From NCBI GenBank assembly GCA_947259175.1, contig CAMYKW010000028.1, positions 1 through 54,045 on the forward strand: a stretch of DNA of 54,045 nt, given 5' to 3'. The notes under the pieces were generated by a model that saw nothing but the letters and a program-made list of their open reading frames with translations, made no database searches and had not been told where the DNA came from. The position numbers and the translations under genes are program-made. The stretch is from an uncultured Gammaproteobacteria bacterium (GTDB lineage: Bacteria > Pseudomonadota > Gammaproteobacteria > Arenicellales > JAANXG01). This document shows, one piece after another, positions 42,793-51,986 of the stretch (positions are counted from its first letter, which is position 1; the number at the start of each line of letters is the position of its first letter).

Positions 42793-43532
42793 ACGCGATC
42801 CTGGAGGTCGAGAACGTCACCAAGACCTTCGGCGGCGTGGTCGCCAACAACAATGTCAGCCTGTCGGTTCCCAAGGGCGCGATCATAGGATTGATCGGCC
42901 CCAACGGCTCCGGTAAGACCACGTTGTTCAATTCCATCGTCGGCTATCACCCCATCGACAGCGGCGCGGTTCGGTTCCAGGGTGTTGAACTGTCCCGCTT
43001 GAGAACCCCGCAGATTGCAAGGCTGGGTCTGCTGCGCACCTTTCAGCAAACCCGCATCTTCGGCAAGATGAACTGTGTGCAGAACATGCAGATCAGCCTG
43101 CCGCACGTAGACGACGGCTTCGCAACCATGCTGCGCAGATTTCCTCACGAAGTCACCGAGCGGGCGGAGAGTCTGTTGGAATTCGTCGGTTTGTACGCCA
43201 AGCGCAATCTGCGCGCCGAAGATCTGTCGTTCGGCCAGCAGAAGTTGCTGGAATTCGCGATGGCGCTGATGAATGAACCCGCTACGTTATTGCTCGATGA
43301 ACCCACCGCGGGGATCAATCCAACACTGATCAACGGCCTCATCGACCGGTTGAAGCGCGCCAACGCCGAATTCGGCATCACCTTGTTCGTGATCGAGCAT
43401 AATATGCGCGTCATCATGAATCTGGCGGAGCACATCTACTGCCTGGCCCACGGCGAATTGTTGGCCGACGGGCCGCCGGACGAAATCCAGTCCGATCAGC
43501 GCGTCATCGACGCCTATCTGGGCGCCCACTGA
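42789..43532 (+). CDS. livG: ABC transporter ATPase (LivG type)
   Basis: A 247-residue ATPase. Walker A GPNGSGKTT (near residue 38), signature LSFGQQKLLE, Walker B LLLDEPTAGI and the H-loop IEHNMRVIM are intact. It overlaps livM by ATGA and the next ATPase by one base (TGATG). With LivF-like it powers the importer. Confidence 0.95.
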   Translation: MNAILEVENVTKTFGGVVANNNVSLSVPKGAIIGLIGPNGSGKTTLFNSIVGYHPIDSGAVRFQGVELSRLRTPQIARLGLLRTFQQTRIFGKMNCVQNMQISLPHVDDGFATMLRRFPHEVTERAESLLEFVGLYAKRNLRAEDLSFGQQKLLEFAMALMNEPATLLLDEPTAGINPTLINGLIDRLKRANAEFGITLFVIEHNMRVIMNLAEHIYCLAHGELLADGPPDEIQSDQRVIDAYLGAH

Positions 43533-44407
43533 TGACACAAAACGATCGCGACGACACCAGCTCCACGATTCACGGTCACGGCACGGGGTCCGTGGACACG
43601 GTGTTGTCGGTGGACGAAGTCACGCGCGAAGCCGGAGCGCTGTCCCAGGAACGGCCCGCGGTGGAGAAGTTCGCCGCGCTCGCGGATAACGCGCCATTAC
43701 TCACCATCGAGAAACTGAATGCCGGTTATGGCAAGATGCAAATCCTGTTCGACGTGCATCTGCAGGTGAAAAAGGGCCAGTCGTTGTGTTTGATCGGTCC
43801 CAACGGCGCGGGCAAATCCACGGTGCTGCATTCGATTTACGGGTTCACCAACATTATGGGTGGCTCAATTCGCGTGAACGATCGGGAGATCACCGCACTG
43901 GGGCCCAATCAGAAGCTAAAGGAAGCGAAGATCGCCTACATCCTCCAGGACAACTCGGTGTTTCCGGATATGACCGTGGAGGAGAACCTGTGGATGGGCG
44001 GTTACCTCATGCAGGATCACGCCCATGCGCGCGATGCGGCAGACAGGATCTTTGACAAATATCCGAAGCTGTCCGAGCGCCGCCACCAACCCGCCCGGGT
44101 GCTTTCGGGCGGCGAGCGGCGCCTGCTGGAGATCTCCCGTGCCCTGGTGATGAACCCCGAGATACTGCTGGTGGACGAGCCGTCAATCGGTCTGGAGCCG
44201 CGTTTCATCAACATGGTGTTCGAGATCCTCGATGACCTGCAACACAACGAGGGCAAGACCATCATCATGGTGGAACAAAATGCCAAGAAGGGACTCGAGT
44301 TTTCCGATGTTGGTTATGTCATGGTGTCCGGTGAGATCGCGATGGCCGACGAGGGGGACCGGTTGCTGGCGGACCCGGAAGTGGGACGGTTGTTCCTGGG
44401 TGGCTAG
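43532..44407 (+). CDS. livF: ABC transporter ATPase (LivF type) with N-terminal extension
   Basis: A 291-residue ATPase. The ABC domain begins at LLTIEKLNAGYGKMQILFDVHLQV (about residue 55); Walker A GPNGAGKST, signature LSGGERRLLE, Walker B LLVDEPSIGL and VEQNAKKGLEFSD follow. Typical LivF proteins have about 237 residues; here about 55 extra residues (MTQNDRDDTSSTIHGHGTG...) precede, rich in T, S, D and E and apparently disordered. No internal Met/GTG start with a ribosome site is evident at the usual N-terminus, so the extension is probably real. Confidence 0.92.
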   Translation: MTQNDRDDTSSTIHGHGTGSVDTVLSVDEVTREAGALSQERPAVEKFAALADNAPLLTIEKLNAGYGKMQILFDVHLQVKKGQSLCLIGPNGAGKSTVLHSIYGFTNIMGGSIRVNDREITALGPNQKLKEAKIAYILQDNSVFPDMTVEENLWMGGYLMQDHAHARDAADRIFDKYPKLSERRHQPARVLSGGERRLLEISRALVMNPEILLVDEPSIGLEPRFINMVFEILDDLQHNEGKTIIMVEQNAKKGLEFSDVGYVMVSGEIAMADEGDRLLADPEVGRLFLGG

Positions 44408-44453
44408 CGAGAACAAGTAGTAAGCATCTGCGAGTCGGACATCCGGTACAACG

Positions 44454-44499
44454 CCCGTGTTAACCTAGGACGCGCATCAACACGGGTGGTTTCTTTTTT
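44454..44499 (+). terminator. Rho-independent terminator after the ABC operon
   Basis: CCCGTGTT (44454-44461) pairs with AACACGGG (44479-44486) around a 17-base loop and is followed by a T-rich tract TTTCTTTTTT (44490-44499). It ends the liv operon before ttuC. Confidence 0.8.
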
Positions 44500-44537
44500 C
44501 ACATCTGTGAACGCCTGTTAACGTCGGATCGAAAACA

Positions 44538-45602
44538 ATGACCAAAGCACATTACAACATCGCAGTCATACCCGGGGACGGGATCGGCAAAGAGGTCGTC
44601 CCGGAAGGCATGCGGATCCTGGAAAGCGTGGGCGCGCGTTTCGATATTGAATTCAGCTGGTCGGAATACCCGTGGAGTTGTGAGACCTATGCCAGGACCG
44701 GTGAAATGATGCCGGAGGACGGACTCGCTCAGCTCGAACCCGCCGATGCCATATTTCTGGGTGCGGTGGGTTTCCCCAATGTCCCGGACCACGTGTCCTT
44801 GTGGGGCCTGCTGATTCCGATACGCCGCGAGATGCATCAATATGTCAATTTGCGGCCGGTTCGGCTGCTCGAGGGCATTCAGTCGCCGTTGCGGGACCGC
44901 AGCGCGGCTGATATCGACTTTATTGTCGTGCGTGAAAACAACGAAGGCGAGTACTCGGAGATCGGTGGCCGCCTTTACGGCGGCACCGATGCGGAGATGG
45001 TGGTGCAGGAAAGCGTATTTACCCGACGAGGGGTCGATCGCGTGATCAAATATGCGTTCGACTTGGCCCGCACCCGAGACGCCAAACATCTGACGTCGGC
45101 GACCAAATCCAACGGCATTCTTCACACCATGCCTTATTGGGATGAACGCTTCGCCGCCTTGGCCGGTGAGTATCCGGACGTGCGCACCGATCAGTATCAC
45201 ATTGATATCCTTGCGGCGAATTTCGTGCTGCATCCGGATTGGTTCGACGTGGTGGTGGGCAGCAATCTGTTTGGCGATATTCTCTCCGATCTCGGTCCTG
45301 CGGTGGCGGGCACCATCGGCATCGCGCCTTCCGCCAACATCAATCCGGATCGGCGTTTTCCCAGCATGTTCGAGCCGGTGCACGGCTCGGCACCGGACAT
45401 TGCCGGCCGGGGCATCGCCAATCCGATCGGTCAGATCTGGTCCGGCGGCATGATGCTGGATCACCTCGGCCATCACGACGCGGCAAAGGCCATCGAGCGG
45501 GCCATCGAGGCCGTGCTCGCGGAACCCACGCTGCATACCCCGGATATGGGCGGGAGCGCCACCACCAGCCAATTGGGACAGGCGATCGCATCGGCGATCT
45601 AA
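44538..45602 (+). CDS. ttuC: Tartrate/D-malate dehydrogenase-like oxidative decarboxylase
   Basis: A 354-residue enzyme of the isocitrate/isopropylmalate dehydrogenase fold, closest by eye to TtuC/DmlA (tartrate dehydrogenase, D-malate dehydrogenase): it opens IAVIPGDGIGKEVVPEGMRILE, has RRGVDRVIKYAFDLAR, the metal/substrate-binding SNLFGDILSDLGP and closes with VHGSAPDIAGRGIANPIGQIW. The TtuC/DmlA group accepts tartrate, D-malate or related 2-hydroxydiacids with NAD+. A terminator separates it from the liv operon, so it is likely its own transcript. Isopropylmalate dehydrogenase is excluded as the more likely answer by the start and length, but not proven. Confidence 0.8.
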   Translation: MTKAHYNIAVIPGDGIGKEVVPEGMRILESVGARFDIEFSWSEYPWSCETYARTGEMMPEDGLAQLEPADAIFLGAVGFPNVPDHVSLWGLLIPIRREMHQYVNLRPVRLLEGIQSPLRDRSAADIDFIVVRENNEGEYSEIGGRLYGGTDAEMVVQESVFTRRGVDRVIKYAFDLARTRDAKHLTSATKSNGILHTMPYWDERFAALAGEYPDVRTDQYHIDILAANFVLHPDWFDVVVGSNLFGDILSDLGPAVAGTIGIAPSANINPDRRFPSMFEPVHGSAPDIAGRGIANPIGQIWSGGMMLDHLGHHDAAKAIERAIEAVLAEPTLHTPDMGGSATTSQLGQAIASAI

Positions 45603-45684
45603 ACGCGTACCCTAACTTCATTGGTGCAGGGTCCACAGTGTTGCTGCACGGGTCGCTGAGTTAGCCCGAGAGCCCAGTAACCGC

Positions 45685-45853
45685 TGGGAGCGACTTGCAG
45701 CAGCGATTAATCATTCGCGCTTACAAAGCGCTCCCACGGTGTTCGGGGTTCGATCGGGTAGCCGGTGGTGGCATCGGCTGTCTTCGTGGGCAGTAGTTTG
45801 TGGGAGCGGCTTTAAGCCGCGATACGATCATTCGCGCCTGCAAAGCGTTCCCG
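45685..45853. repeat. Pair of 53-bp REP-like palindromic repeats
   Basis: Two 53-bp copies at 45685-45737 and 45801-45853 share TGGGAGCG at the left, the interior ATCATTCGCGC, and end in CAAAGCGCTCCC or CAAAGCGTTCCC. The ends are inverted repeats, so each unit can fold into a hairpin. The layout is that of REP/BIME-type units; the two are 63 bp apart in the same orientation between ttuC and the peroxiredoxin gene. The rest of 45603-45906 holds no gene. Confidence 0.75.
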
Positions 45854-45906
45854 CAATACCGGCGCCGGTAGCGGTGAATCCGGCCCCGGTATTGCTATCT
45901 TAGTTG

Positions 45907-46389
45907 CTAGAGTTGCTTGAGAATCCGCTCGGCGCTGCTCACCTCGAACTTCCCCGGCGCCTCAACGTTCAAGGTCCGCACGACCCCGTCTTCGATGATC
46001 ATCGAGTAGCGTTGTGAGCGAATGCCCATGCCACGTTCGTGCCGGTCCTCGTCCAAGCCGACCGCCTCGGTAAAGTCGGCGTTGCCATCGGCCACCATGA
46101 GTACATTATCGTCGGCATTCTGGACCTTTCCCCAGGCATCCATGACGAAGGCGTCGTTGACGGACAAGCAGATTATCCGGTCGACTTGTTTATTCCTGAT
46201 CTCGTCGGCATGCACTACGAAGCCCGGCAGATGAGCGGCGGAACAGGTTGGCGTAAATGCGCCGGGCAGGGCAAACAGCACTACCCGTTTGCCGGACAAC
46301 AGTTCATCGGTGGTTACGGGCTGCGGTCCGCCCTCGGCCATGATGTGAAGCGTGACATTGGGAATTCGATCGCCGACTTTTATGGGCAT
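45907..46389 (-). CDS. Peroxiredoxin of the Prx5 type
   Basis: A 160-residue thiol peroxidase. The peroxidatic cysteine is C49 in LPGAFTPTCSAAHLPGF (PxxxTxxC motif) and the activating arginine is in IRSQRYSMII. A second cysteine occurs near residue 71 (IICLSVND), so a 2-Cys mechanism is not excluded; Prx5-family enzymes reduce H2O2 and alkyl peroxides. The ATG at 46389 has GAGGAA upstream and is better than 46440, which adds a short non-conserved leader. It is divergent from glcD. Confidence 0.92.
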   Translation of the reverse strand: MPIKVGDRIPNVTLHIMAEGGPQPVTTDELLSGKRVVLFALPGAFTPTCSAAHLPGFVVHADEIRNKQVDRIICLSVNDAFVMDAWGKVQNADDNVLMVADGNADFTEAVGLDEDRHERGMGIRSQRYSMIIEDGVVRTLNVEAPGKFEVSSAERILKQL

Positions 46390-46645
46390 GGGGTGTTCCT
46401 CGCGGTGGATTGATGCGCACAGCTTAGGGCCAGCACGCACGGTTTATCAAGATGTGCCGCGATTGGCGGCTTATCGTCAGATGGAAAACTATACCGGGCG
46501 CGGACTAAAACCGCGGTCCGCGTTGGGCGGCGCGGGCCGGGCGCCGCAACGACACACGCCGCGTCGGCGGGTCTCCTGTCGGGTGGTGCGTTCCGGTGGG
46601 GGATCATGGTATGTTGACGATCCCCATCCATGTGGAGGTGTACCC
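46390..46645. promoter_or_regulatory. Divergent region between the peroxiredoxin gene and glcD
   Basis: A 256-bp G+C-rich region that must hold promoters for both genes. No obvious paired -35/-10 or operator was found. The strong ribosome site GTGGAGGTG at 46631-46639 belongs to glcD. Confidence 0.4.
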
Positions 46646-48133
46646 ATGGCCCAAACCGCGGAACCAACGCCGGCCGCCGGCGATCGAGAAGCGTTGGGGC
46701 GGGCGCTGCGGAGCCTGCTGCCCGACGATGCGGTGCTCGATCATCCCGAGGAGTTGCGGCCGTACGAATGCGATGGTCTCAGCGCCTATCGCAAATTACC
46801 CCTGGTGGTGGTGCTGCCGGAAACCGTTGAGCAGGTGCAGGAGGTAATGCGCTACTGCGCCGGCCAGCGCATTCCGGTGGTCGCCCGCGGCGCGGGCACC
46901 GGCCTGTCGGGAGGCGCGCTGCCGCTGGAAAACGGGGTGTTGATGAGTCTTGCCAAGTTCAACCGGATTCTCGACATCGATCTGCTCAATCGCGCCGCGC
47001 GGGTGCAGCCGGGGGTGCGCAATCTGGCCATTTCCGAGGCGGTGTCCGCGTCGGGTTTTTACTACGCCCCCGATCCCTCGTCGCAAATCGCCTGCAGCAT
47101 CGGCGGCAATGTTGCAGAAAACGCCGGCGGCCTGCACTGCCTGAAGTACGGATTGACGGTGCACAATATTCTGAAGTTGCAGGTGGTCACCGTGGAAGGG
47201 GACCTGGTTACGATCGGGTCGGACGGCCTCGACGCACCGGGATACGATCTGCTCGCGTTGATGACAGGCTCCGAGGGCATGCTCGGTATCATCGTGGAGA
47301 TCACCGTCCGGTTGTTGCCGAAGCCGATGTCGGCGAAGCTCATCATGGCGTCTTTCGACGATGTCGAGAAGGCCGGCGACGCGGTGGGGAATATCATTGC
47401 CACCGGGATCATCCCGGGCGGCCTGGAGATGATGGACAACCTGGCGACCCGGGCGACCGAGGATTTTGTCCACGCCGGCTACGATACCAACGCCGCGGCG
47501 ATACTTTTCTGCGAGCTGGACGGAACGCCCGAGGAAGTCGATGCCGACCTGGTTCGGGTCAATGAAGTGCTGGAGCAAAGCGGATGCACTGATATCCGCA
47601 TCGCCAAGGATGAACAGCAACGACAACTTTTCTGGTCCGGACGCAAGGCGGCGTTTCCAGCGGCGGGGCGATTGTCGCCGGATTACTATTGCATTGACGG
47701 TACCATCCCCAGGAAGAAGATCGGCTACGTGCTGACCCGTATCGCTGAAATGGGACGGGAGTACGGTCTGCGCATCGCCAACGTATTTCATGCCGGTGAC
47801 GGCAATCTGCACCCGCTGATTCTTTATGACGGCAACAAGCCCGGAGAGTTTGAACGCACCGAAGAGCTGGGCGGCAAGATATTGGAGTTGAGCGTCGAGG
47901 TCGGTGGCACCATCACCGGTGAGCACGGTGTCGGAGTGGAGAAGATTAATCAGATGTGTGTGCAGTTCGAAAGCACCGAATTGACGCAGTTTCATGCCCT
48001 GAAGCATGCGTTCGATCCCCATAGTCTGCTCAACCCGGGCAAGGCAGTACCCACCTTGAGCCGTTGTGCAGAATTCGGCGCCATGCATGTACACAAAGGG
48101 GAGCTGAAATTCCCGCACCTGGAACGTTTTTGA
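46646..48133 (+). CDS. glcD: Glycolate oxidase FAD subunit
   Basis: A 495-residue flavoprotein, the FAD-binding catalytic subunit of glycolate oxidase, which converts glycolate to glyoxylate. It has a FAD-binding-4 domain (VVVLPETVEQVQEVMRYC, GAGTGLSGGALPLENG, SIGGNVAENAGGLHCLKYG) and a FAD-oxidase C-terminal domain (NVFHAGDGNLHPLILYDG, GEHGVGVEK). The ATG at 46646 has GGAGGTG upstream; the frame is open further upstream, but that region overlaps the divergent control region. glcE follows 16 bases downstream. In an autotroph the enzyme salvages glycolate from RuBisCO oxygenation; growth on exogenous glycolate is equally possible. Confidence 0.95.
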   Translation: MAQTAEPTPAAGDREALGRALRSLLPDDAVLDHPEELRPYECDGLSAYRKLPLVVVLPETVEQVQEVMRYCAGQRIPVVARGAGTGLSGGALPLENGVLMSLAKFNRILDIDLLNRAARVQPGVRNLAISEAVSASGFYYAPDPSSQIACSIGGNVAENAGGLHCLKYGLTVHNILKLQVVTVEGDLVTIGSDGLDAPGYDLLALMTGSEGMLGIIVEITVRLLPKPMSAKLIMASFDDVEKAGDAVGNIIATGIIPGGLEMMDNLATRATEDFVHAGYDTNAAAILFCELDGTPEEVDADLVRVNEVLEQSGCTDIRIAKDEQQRQLFWSGRKAAFPAAGRLSPDYYCIDGTIPRKKIGYVLTRIAEMGREYGLRIANVFHAGDGNLHPLILYDGNKPGEFERTEELGGKILELSVEVGGTITGEHGVGVEKINQMCVQFESTELTQFHALKHAFDPHSLLNPGKAVPTLSRCAEFGAMHVHKGELKFPHLERF

Positions 48134-48149
48134 CGGCGTGTGACCGGTT

Positions 48150-49217
48150 TTGAGTACCGACAACAACATCGACAAAGAGCTGTGCCTAGTGGTCAAACAG
48201 GCGGCCGCGGAGGGGACGCCGCTGCGTCTGCACGGTGGCGATACCAAGTCGTTCTATGGGCGCGCGAGTGACGGGCAACCCTTGGATTTGCGCGGCCACA
48301 GCGGGATCGTGAACTATGAGCCGTCGGAGTTGGTGATCACCGCGCGCGCCGGCACATTGCTCGTCGACCTCGAGTCGAGCCTCGCCGAGCAGGGCCAGAT
48401 GCTGGGATTCGAGCCGCCCCATCTCGGCGCCGGCGCGACCCTCGGCGGTACTATTGCCTGCGGGCTTTCCGGTCCGCGGCGGCCCTATGCCGGGGCGGCA
48501 CGGGATTTTGTTCTCGGCGTCCGGATCATCAACGGCCGCGGCGAGCTGTTGCGATTCGGCGGCCAGGTGATGAAAAACGTCGCCGGCTACGACATATCCC
48601 GACTGTCGGTCGGCGCGCTGGGTACCTTGGGGGCGATCGTCGAGGTATCGCTCAAGGTGCTACCCGTTCCCGTCCGCGAGGCCACGATGCGATTCGCGAT
48701 GCCCGCGGATCAGGCGATCCGGCAAATGAACGAATGGGCCGGACAGCCGATTCCGATCTCAGGCACCTGCCATCACGATGGTGTCCTCTATGTGCGCGTG
48801 TCCGGTTCGGCCGCCGGCGTGGACGCGGCGATCGCCAGACTCGATGGCGAGATGGTCGACGAGGGCGCCGCGTTGTGGCACGGTATCAGGGAACACAGCC
48901 ATGCGTTCTTCGCGGACGATCAACCGCAGTGGCGTATCTCGGTCCCGCAGGCCGCAGCGCCACTTTCCCTGGACGGCGACTGGTTGATCGAGTGGGGAGG
49001 AGCGCAACGTTGGCTGAAGACCGAGGCGCCGGCGGACGTCATCCGAGAGCAAACCGAAGCCGCGGGCGGGCACGCCACCCTGTTTCGCGGCGGCGACCGG
49101 ACGCAGGAGGTATTTCATCCCCTGCGCCCGCTGCTGTTCAACCTGCATCGCAATCTGAAAGATGCATTCGATCCACAGCGCATATTCAATCCAGGCCGGT
49201 TATACCGGTACTTGTAA
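48150..49217 (+). CDS. glcE: Glycolate oxidase FAD-binding subunit
   Basis: A 355-residue second FAD-binding subunit. Family segments: LHGGDTKSFYGR, LGAGATLGGTIACGLSGPRRPYAGAARDFVLGVRIING and FGGQVMKNVAGYDISRL, ending DPQRIFNPGRLYRYL. It forms the GlcDEF complex. The predicted start is TTG at 48150, and the ribosome site is not obvious; the coding assignment itself is strong. glcF is 143 bp downstream. Confidence 0.93.
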   Translation: MSTDNNIDKELCLVVKQAAAEGTPLRLHGGDTKSFYGRASDGQPLDLRGHSGIVNYEPSELVITARAGTLLVDLESSLAEQGQMLGFEPPHLGAGATLGGTIACGLSGPRRPYAGAARDFVLGVRIINGRGELLRFGGQVMKNVAGYDISRLSVGALGTLGAIVEVSLKVLPVPVREATMRFAMPADQAIRQMNEWAGQPIPISGTCHHDGVLYVRVSGSAAGVDAAIARLDGEMVDEGAALWHGIREHSHAFFADDQPQWRISVPQAAAPLSLDGDWLIEWGGAQRWLKTEAPADVIREQTEAAGGHATLFRGGDRTQEVFHPLRPLLFNLHRNLKDAFDPQRIFNPGRLYRYL

Positions 49218-49360
49218 TTCACAGGGGTGAGCCGGATCGCAGCCAAAACATCGAACGCGGGCTAACCCAACGCCGCACACGGCATCCAACGTGCTTGGAC
49301 TTGGATACGCGCCATGTGATGTTGCCGAGAACAACGTCTGGCTCTTTTATCGATTAAATC

Positions 49361-50566
49361 ATGCAAACCGCACTCGCAGAATTCATTAGCGGAACCGCCA
49401 AGGGGGACGAGGCCGAGGCCATCTTGCGCGCCTGTGTCCACTGCGGATTTTGTACCGCAACCTGCCCCACCTATCAGTTGCTGGGGGACGAACTCGACAG
49501 CCCGCGGGGCCGCATCTACCTGATGAAACAGGTGTTGGAGGGTGAAGCCCCCACCGGAGCCACGCAGATACATCTTGACCGTTGCCTTACGTGCCGCAGC
49601 TGTGAGACCACGTGTCCGTCGGGGGTGCAGTACGGTCGCCTGCTCGATATCGGCCGCGAAGTAGTGGACGAGCGCGTCTCGCGGCCGGTGGCGGATCGCG
49701 TCACGCGCGCCCTGCTGCGTCTGGTTATTCCGCATCGCCGGCGTTTCGCGGCGCTGCTAAGGCTTGGCCAGTGGGTCAGGCCGGTGCTGCCGAATCCACT
49801 CAAACGCACGGTGCCCTTGACGCCGCCGGCCGGAACGTGGCCGCATGACACCCACCCCCGCACCATGCTCGTTTTACAGGGCTGCGCGCAAGCGGCGCTT
49901 GCGCCGCAGATCAACGCCGCTGCGGCGCGGGTATTGGACCGCTTGGGGATCCAACTGATCGCCGCGCAGGACACGTGCTGCGGCGCGCTCAGCCACCATT
50001 TGTCGGCAAGCGAAGAAGCGCTGGATTACATGCGCCGCAACATCGATGCATGGTGGCCGTATGTCGAACAAGGCGCGGAAGCGATCGTTATGACCGCCAG
50101 CGGCTGCGGCGTGCTGGTAAAGGAATACGGCCATCTGTTGCGCCACGACGCGGAATACGCGGACAAGGCCGCCCGGGTGTCTGCACTCACCAAGGACCTT
50201 TGTGAGGTATTGGATGCGGAGGATCTCGAGCCGCTGCGCAGCGCGGTCAATCGGCGCGTTGCTTTTCACACGCCGTGCTCGCTGCAGCACGGCCAGAAGT
50301 TGCAAGGTGTGGTGGAGTCGATACTCGCCCGCATCGGATTCAGCCTGACGCCGGTTCCGAACGCCCACCTGTGCTGCGGCTCCGCGGGCACCTATTCGAT
50401 CCTGCAAAGAAAAATCGCCGATCAGCTCAAGGCGGACAAATTGCAGGCGCTGCAATCCGGCAACCCGGACCTGGTGGCGACCGCGAACGTCGGCTGTCTG
50501 GCCCACATGCAGGCGGATGCCGCGGTGCCGGTCAAACACTGGATCGAACTGCTCGACGGCGACTGA
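49361..50566 (+). CDS. glcF: Glycolate oxidase iron-sulfur subunit
   Basis: A 401-residue iron-sulfur protein. Two 4Fe-4S clusters, CVHCGFCTATCPTYQLLGDELDS and CLTCRSCETTCPSGVQYGRL, and CCG domains (DTCCGALSHHLSA; HTPCSLQHG; HLCCGSAGTY) match GlcF. It transfers electrons from GlcD/GlcE to the membrane quinone pool. The product closely resembles the stand-alone copy at 25225, so one may have arisen by duplication or may serve another dehydrogenase. No strong ribosome site was found. Confidence 0.94.
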   Translation: MQTALAEFISGTAKGDEAEAILRACVHCGFCTATCPTYQLLGDELDSPRGRIYLMKQVLEGEAPTGATQIHLDRCLTCRSCETTCPSGVQYGRLLDIGREVVDERVSRPVADRVTRALLRLVIPHRRRFAALLRLGQWVRPVLPNPLKRTVPLTPPAGTWPHDTHPRTMLVLQGCAQAALAPQINAAAARVLDRLGIQLIAAQDTCCGALSHHLSASEEALDYMRRNIDAWWPYVEQGAEAIVMTASGCGVLVKEYGHLLRHDAEYADKAARVSALTKDLCEVLDAEDLEPLRSAVNRRVAFHTPCSLQHGQKLQGVVESILARIGFSLTPVPNAHLCCGSAGTYSILQRKIADQLKADKLQALQSGNPDLVATANVGCLAHMQADAAVPVKHWIELLDGD

Positions 50567-50606
50567 GGGTCGTGGCGCGGCACGCGCCCACCGACACATC
50601 CGGCCC

Positions 50607-51956
50607 ATGGCATTATTCGAAAAACTGCAGCAACGGCAACAGTCGGACGATCCGATCCGCGTCGCGTTGATCGGTGCCGGCAAGTTCGGCTCCATGTTTC
50701 TTGCTCAGGCGCCGACCACCCCGGGCCTGCACGTCGCCATCATCGCCGATCTCGATCCAGGCCGGGTGCGGTCCGGCCTGGCGCGCATCGGCTGGACGCA
50801 CGCGGCGCAAGTCGCAACAACGGTGGGCGAAGCGCTCGCCCAGCGCCGTACCTTGGTCACCGACGATGTCGATCTGGTGTTCGCCACCGAGGACATCGAC
50901 GTGGTGATCGAGTGTACCGGCCATGTGATCGCGGGCGTGGATCATGCGATGCGCGCCTTCGAGGCGGGCAAGCACGTGGTCATGGTGACTGTGGAGGCGG
51001 ACGCCGTGGTAGGTCCATTGCTGGCGAAGCAGGCGGCCCAGGCGGGCGTGGTCTATTCGCTGGCCAACGGCGACCAACCGGCGTTGATCTGTGAGTTGGT
51101 CGATCTGTTGCGCACCGCGGGGTTCAGCATCACCTGCGCCGGCAAGGGCACCAAATACCTGCCGGCGTACCACGAGTCCACGCCGGACACGGTGTGGGGG
51201 CACTATGGTTTCAACGAACAGCAAGTCGCCAGCGGCGATTACAACGCGCAGATGTTCAATTCATTCCTGGACGGCACCAAGTCGGCGATTGAGATGGCGG
51301 CGGTGGCCAATGCCGCGGGCCTGATTCCGCAATCCGACGGCTTGCGATTCCCGCCCAGTTCGGTGGATGAATTGGCGCAGGTGTGTCGCCCGCAAAATCA
51401 CGGTGGCGTGCTGGGCCGCAGCGGCACGGTGGAGGTGGTGTCCAGCCTGTACCGGGACGGCGCCCAGGTGCCCAGGGATCTGCGCTGGGGCGTGTATGTC
51501 ACGTTCGAGTCCGATAACGACTACGTGCGGCGCTGTTTCAGCGAGTACGGGGTGGTCACCGACGACAGCGGCCGCTATGCGGCATTGTACCGGCCCACCC
51601 ATTTCATCGGCTTGGAACTCGGTCTGTCGGTAGCCCATGCGGTGCTTCGCCACGAGGCCACCGGGACCGCTACCGGATTCAACGCCGATGTCGCCGCGGT
51701 CGCCAAGCGTGACCTGGCGGCGGGTGAAACGCTCGACGGAGAAGGGGGCTATACCGTATACGGCCGATTGGTACCGGCCGCGGACAGTCTCGACCAGGGC
51801 TATCTGCCGTTGGGTCTGTCTGCGGGTGCGCGGTTGCGGCGGCCGGTGGCGGCGGGAGGGCCGGTGCTTTGGCGCGATGTTGAACCCCTGGAAAACTCCC
51901 TGGCAGTGGAATTGCGGCGGCGTTTGGAGCGCGAGTTCACCGCGGGTTCGCTATAA
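50607..51956 (+). CDS. NAD(P)-dependent oxidoreductase with C-terminal SAF domain
   Basis: A 449-residue protein. The N-terminal Rossmann fold VALIGAGKFGSMFLAQAP (about residue 19) with DIDVVIECTGHVIAGVDHAMRAFEAGKHVVM is related to homoserine dehydrogenase and Gfo/Idh proteins; the C-terminal SAF domain (AKRDLAAGETLDGEGGYTVYGRLVPAADS) is the segment that causes misannotation as flagellar FlgA. Family function is not settled; relatives act on sugar-acid-like substrates. It starts 40 bp after glcF on the same strand, so it is probably transcribed with glcDEF and may act on a glycolate-derived or C3/C4 hydroxyacid. The ATG at 50607 is preferred over the longer frame from 50517. Confidence 0.85.
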   Translation: MALFEKLQQRQQSDDPIRVALIGAGKFGSMFLAQAPTTPGLHVAIIADLDPGRVRSGLARIGWTHAAQVATTVGEALAQRRTLVTDDVDLVFATEDIDVVIECTGHVIAGVDHAMRAFEAGKHVVMVTVEADAVVGPLLAKQAAQAGVVYSLANGDQPALICELVDLLRTAGFSITCAGKGTKYLPAYHESTPDTVWGHYGFNEQQVASGDYNAQMFNSFLDGTKSAIEMAAVANAAGLIPQSDGLRFPPSSVDELAQVCRPQNHGGVLGRSGTVEVVSSLYRDGAQVPRDLRWGVYVTFESDNDYVRRCFSEYGVVTDDSGRYAALYRPTHFIGLELGLSVAHAVLRHEATGTATGFNADVAAVAKRDLAAGETLDGEGGYTVYGRLVPAADSLDQGYLPLGLSAGARLRRPVAAGGPVLWRDVEPLENSLAVELRRRLEREFTAGSL

Positions 51957-51986
51957 TCGCCGGCTCATTGCCCAATCCACTGTGTC

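Noticed and set aside
44538-45602. 3-isopropylmalate dehydrogenase (LeuB)
   Set aside because: The N-terminus, WSEYPWSCETYARTG segment and length resemble TtuC/DmlA, and no leu genes are adjacent.
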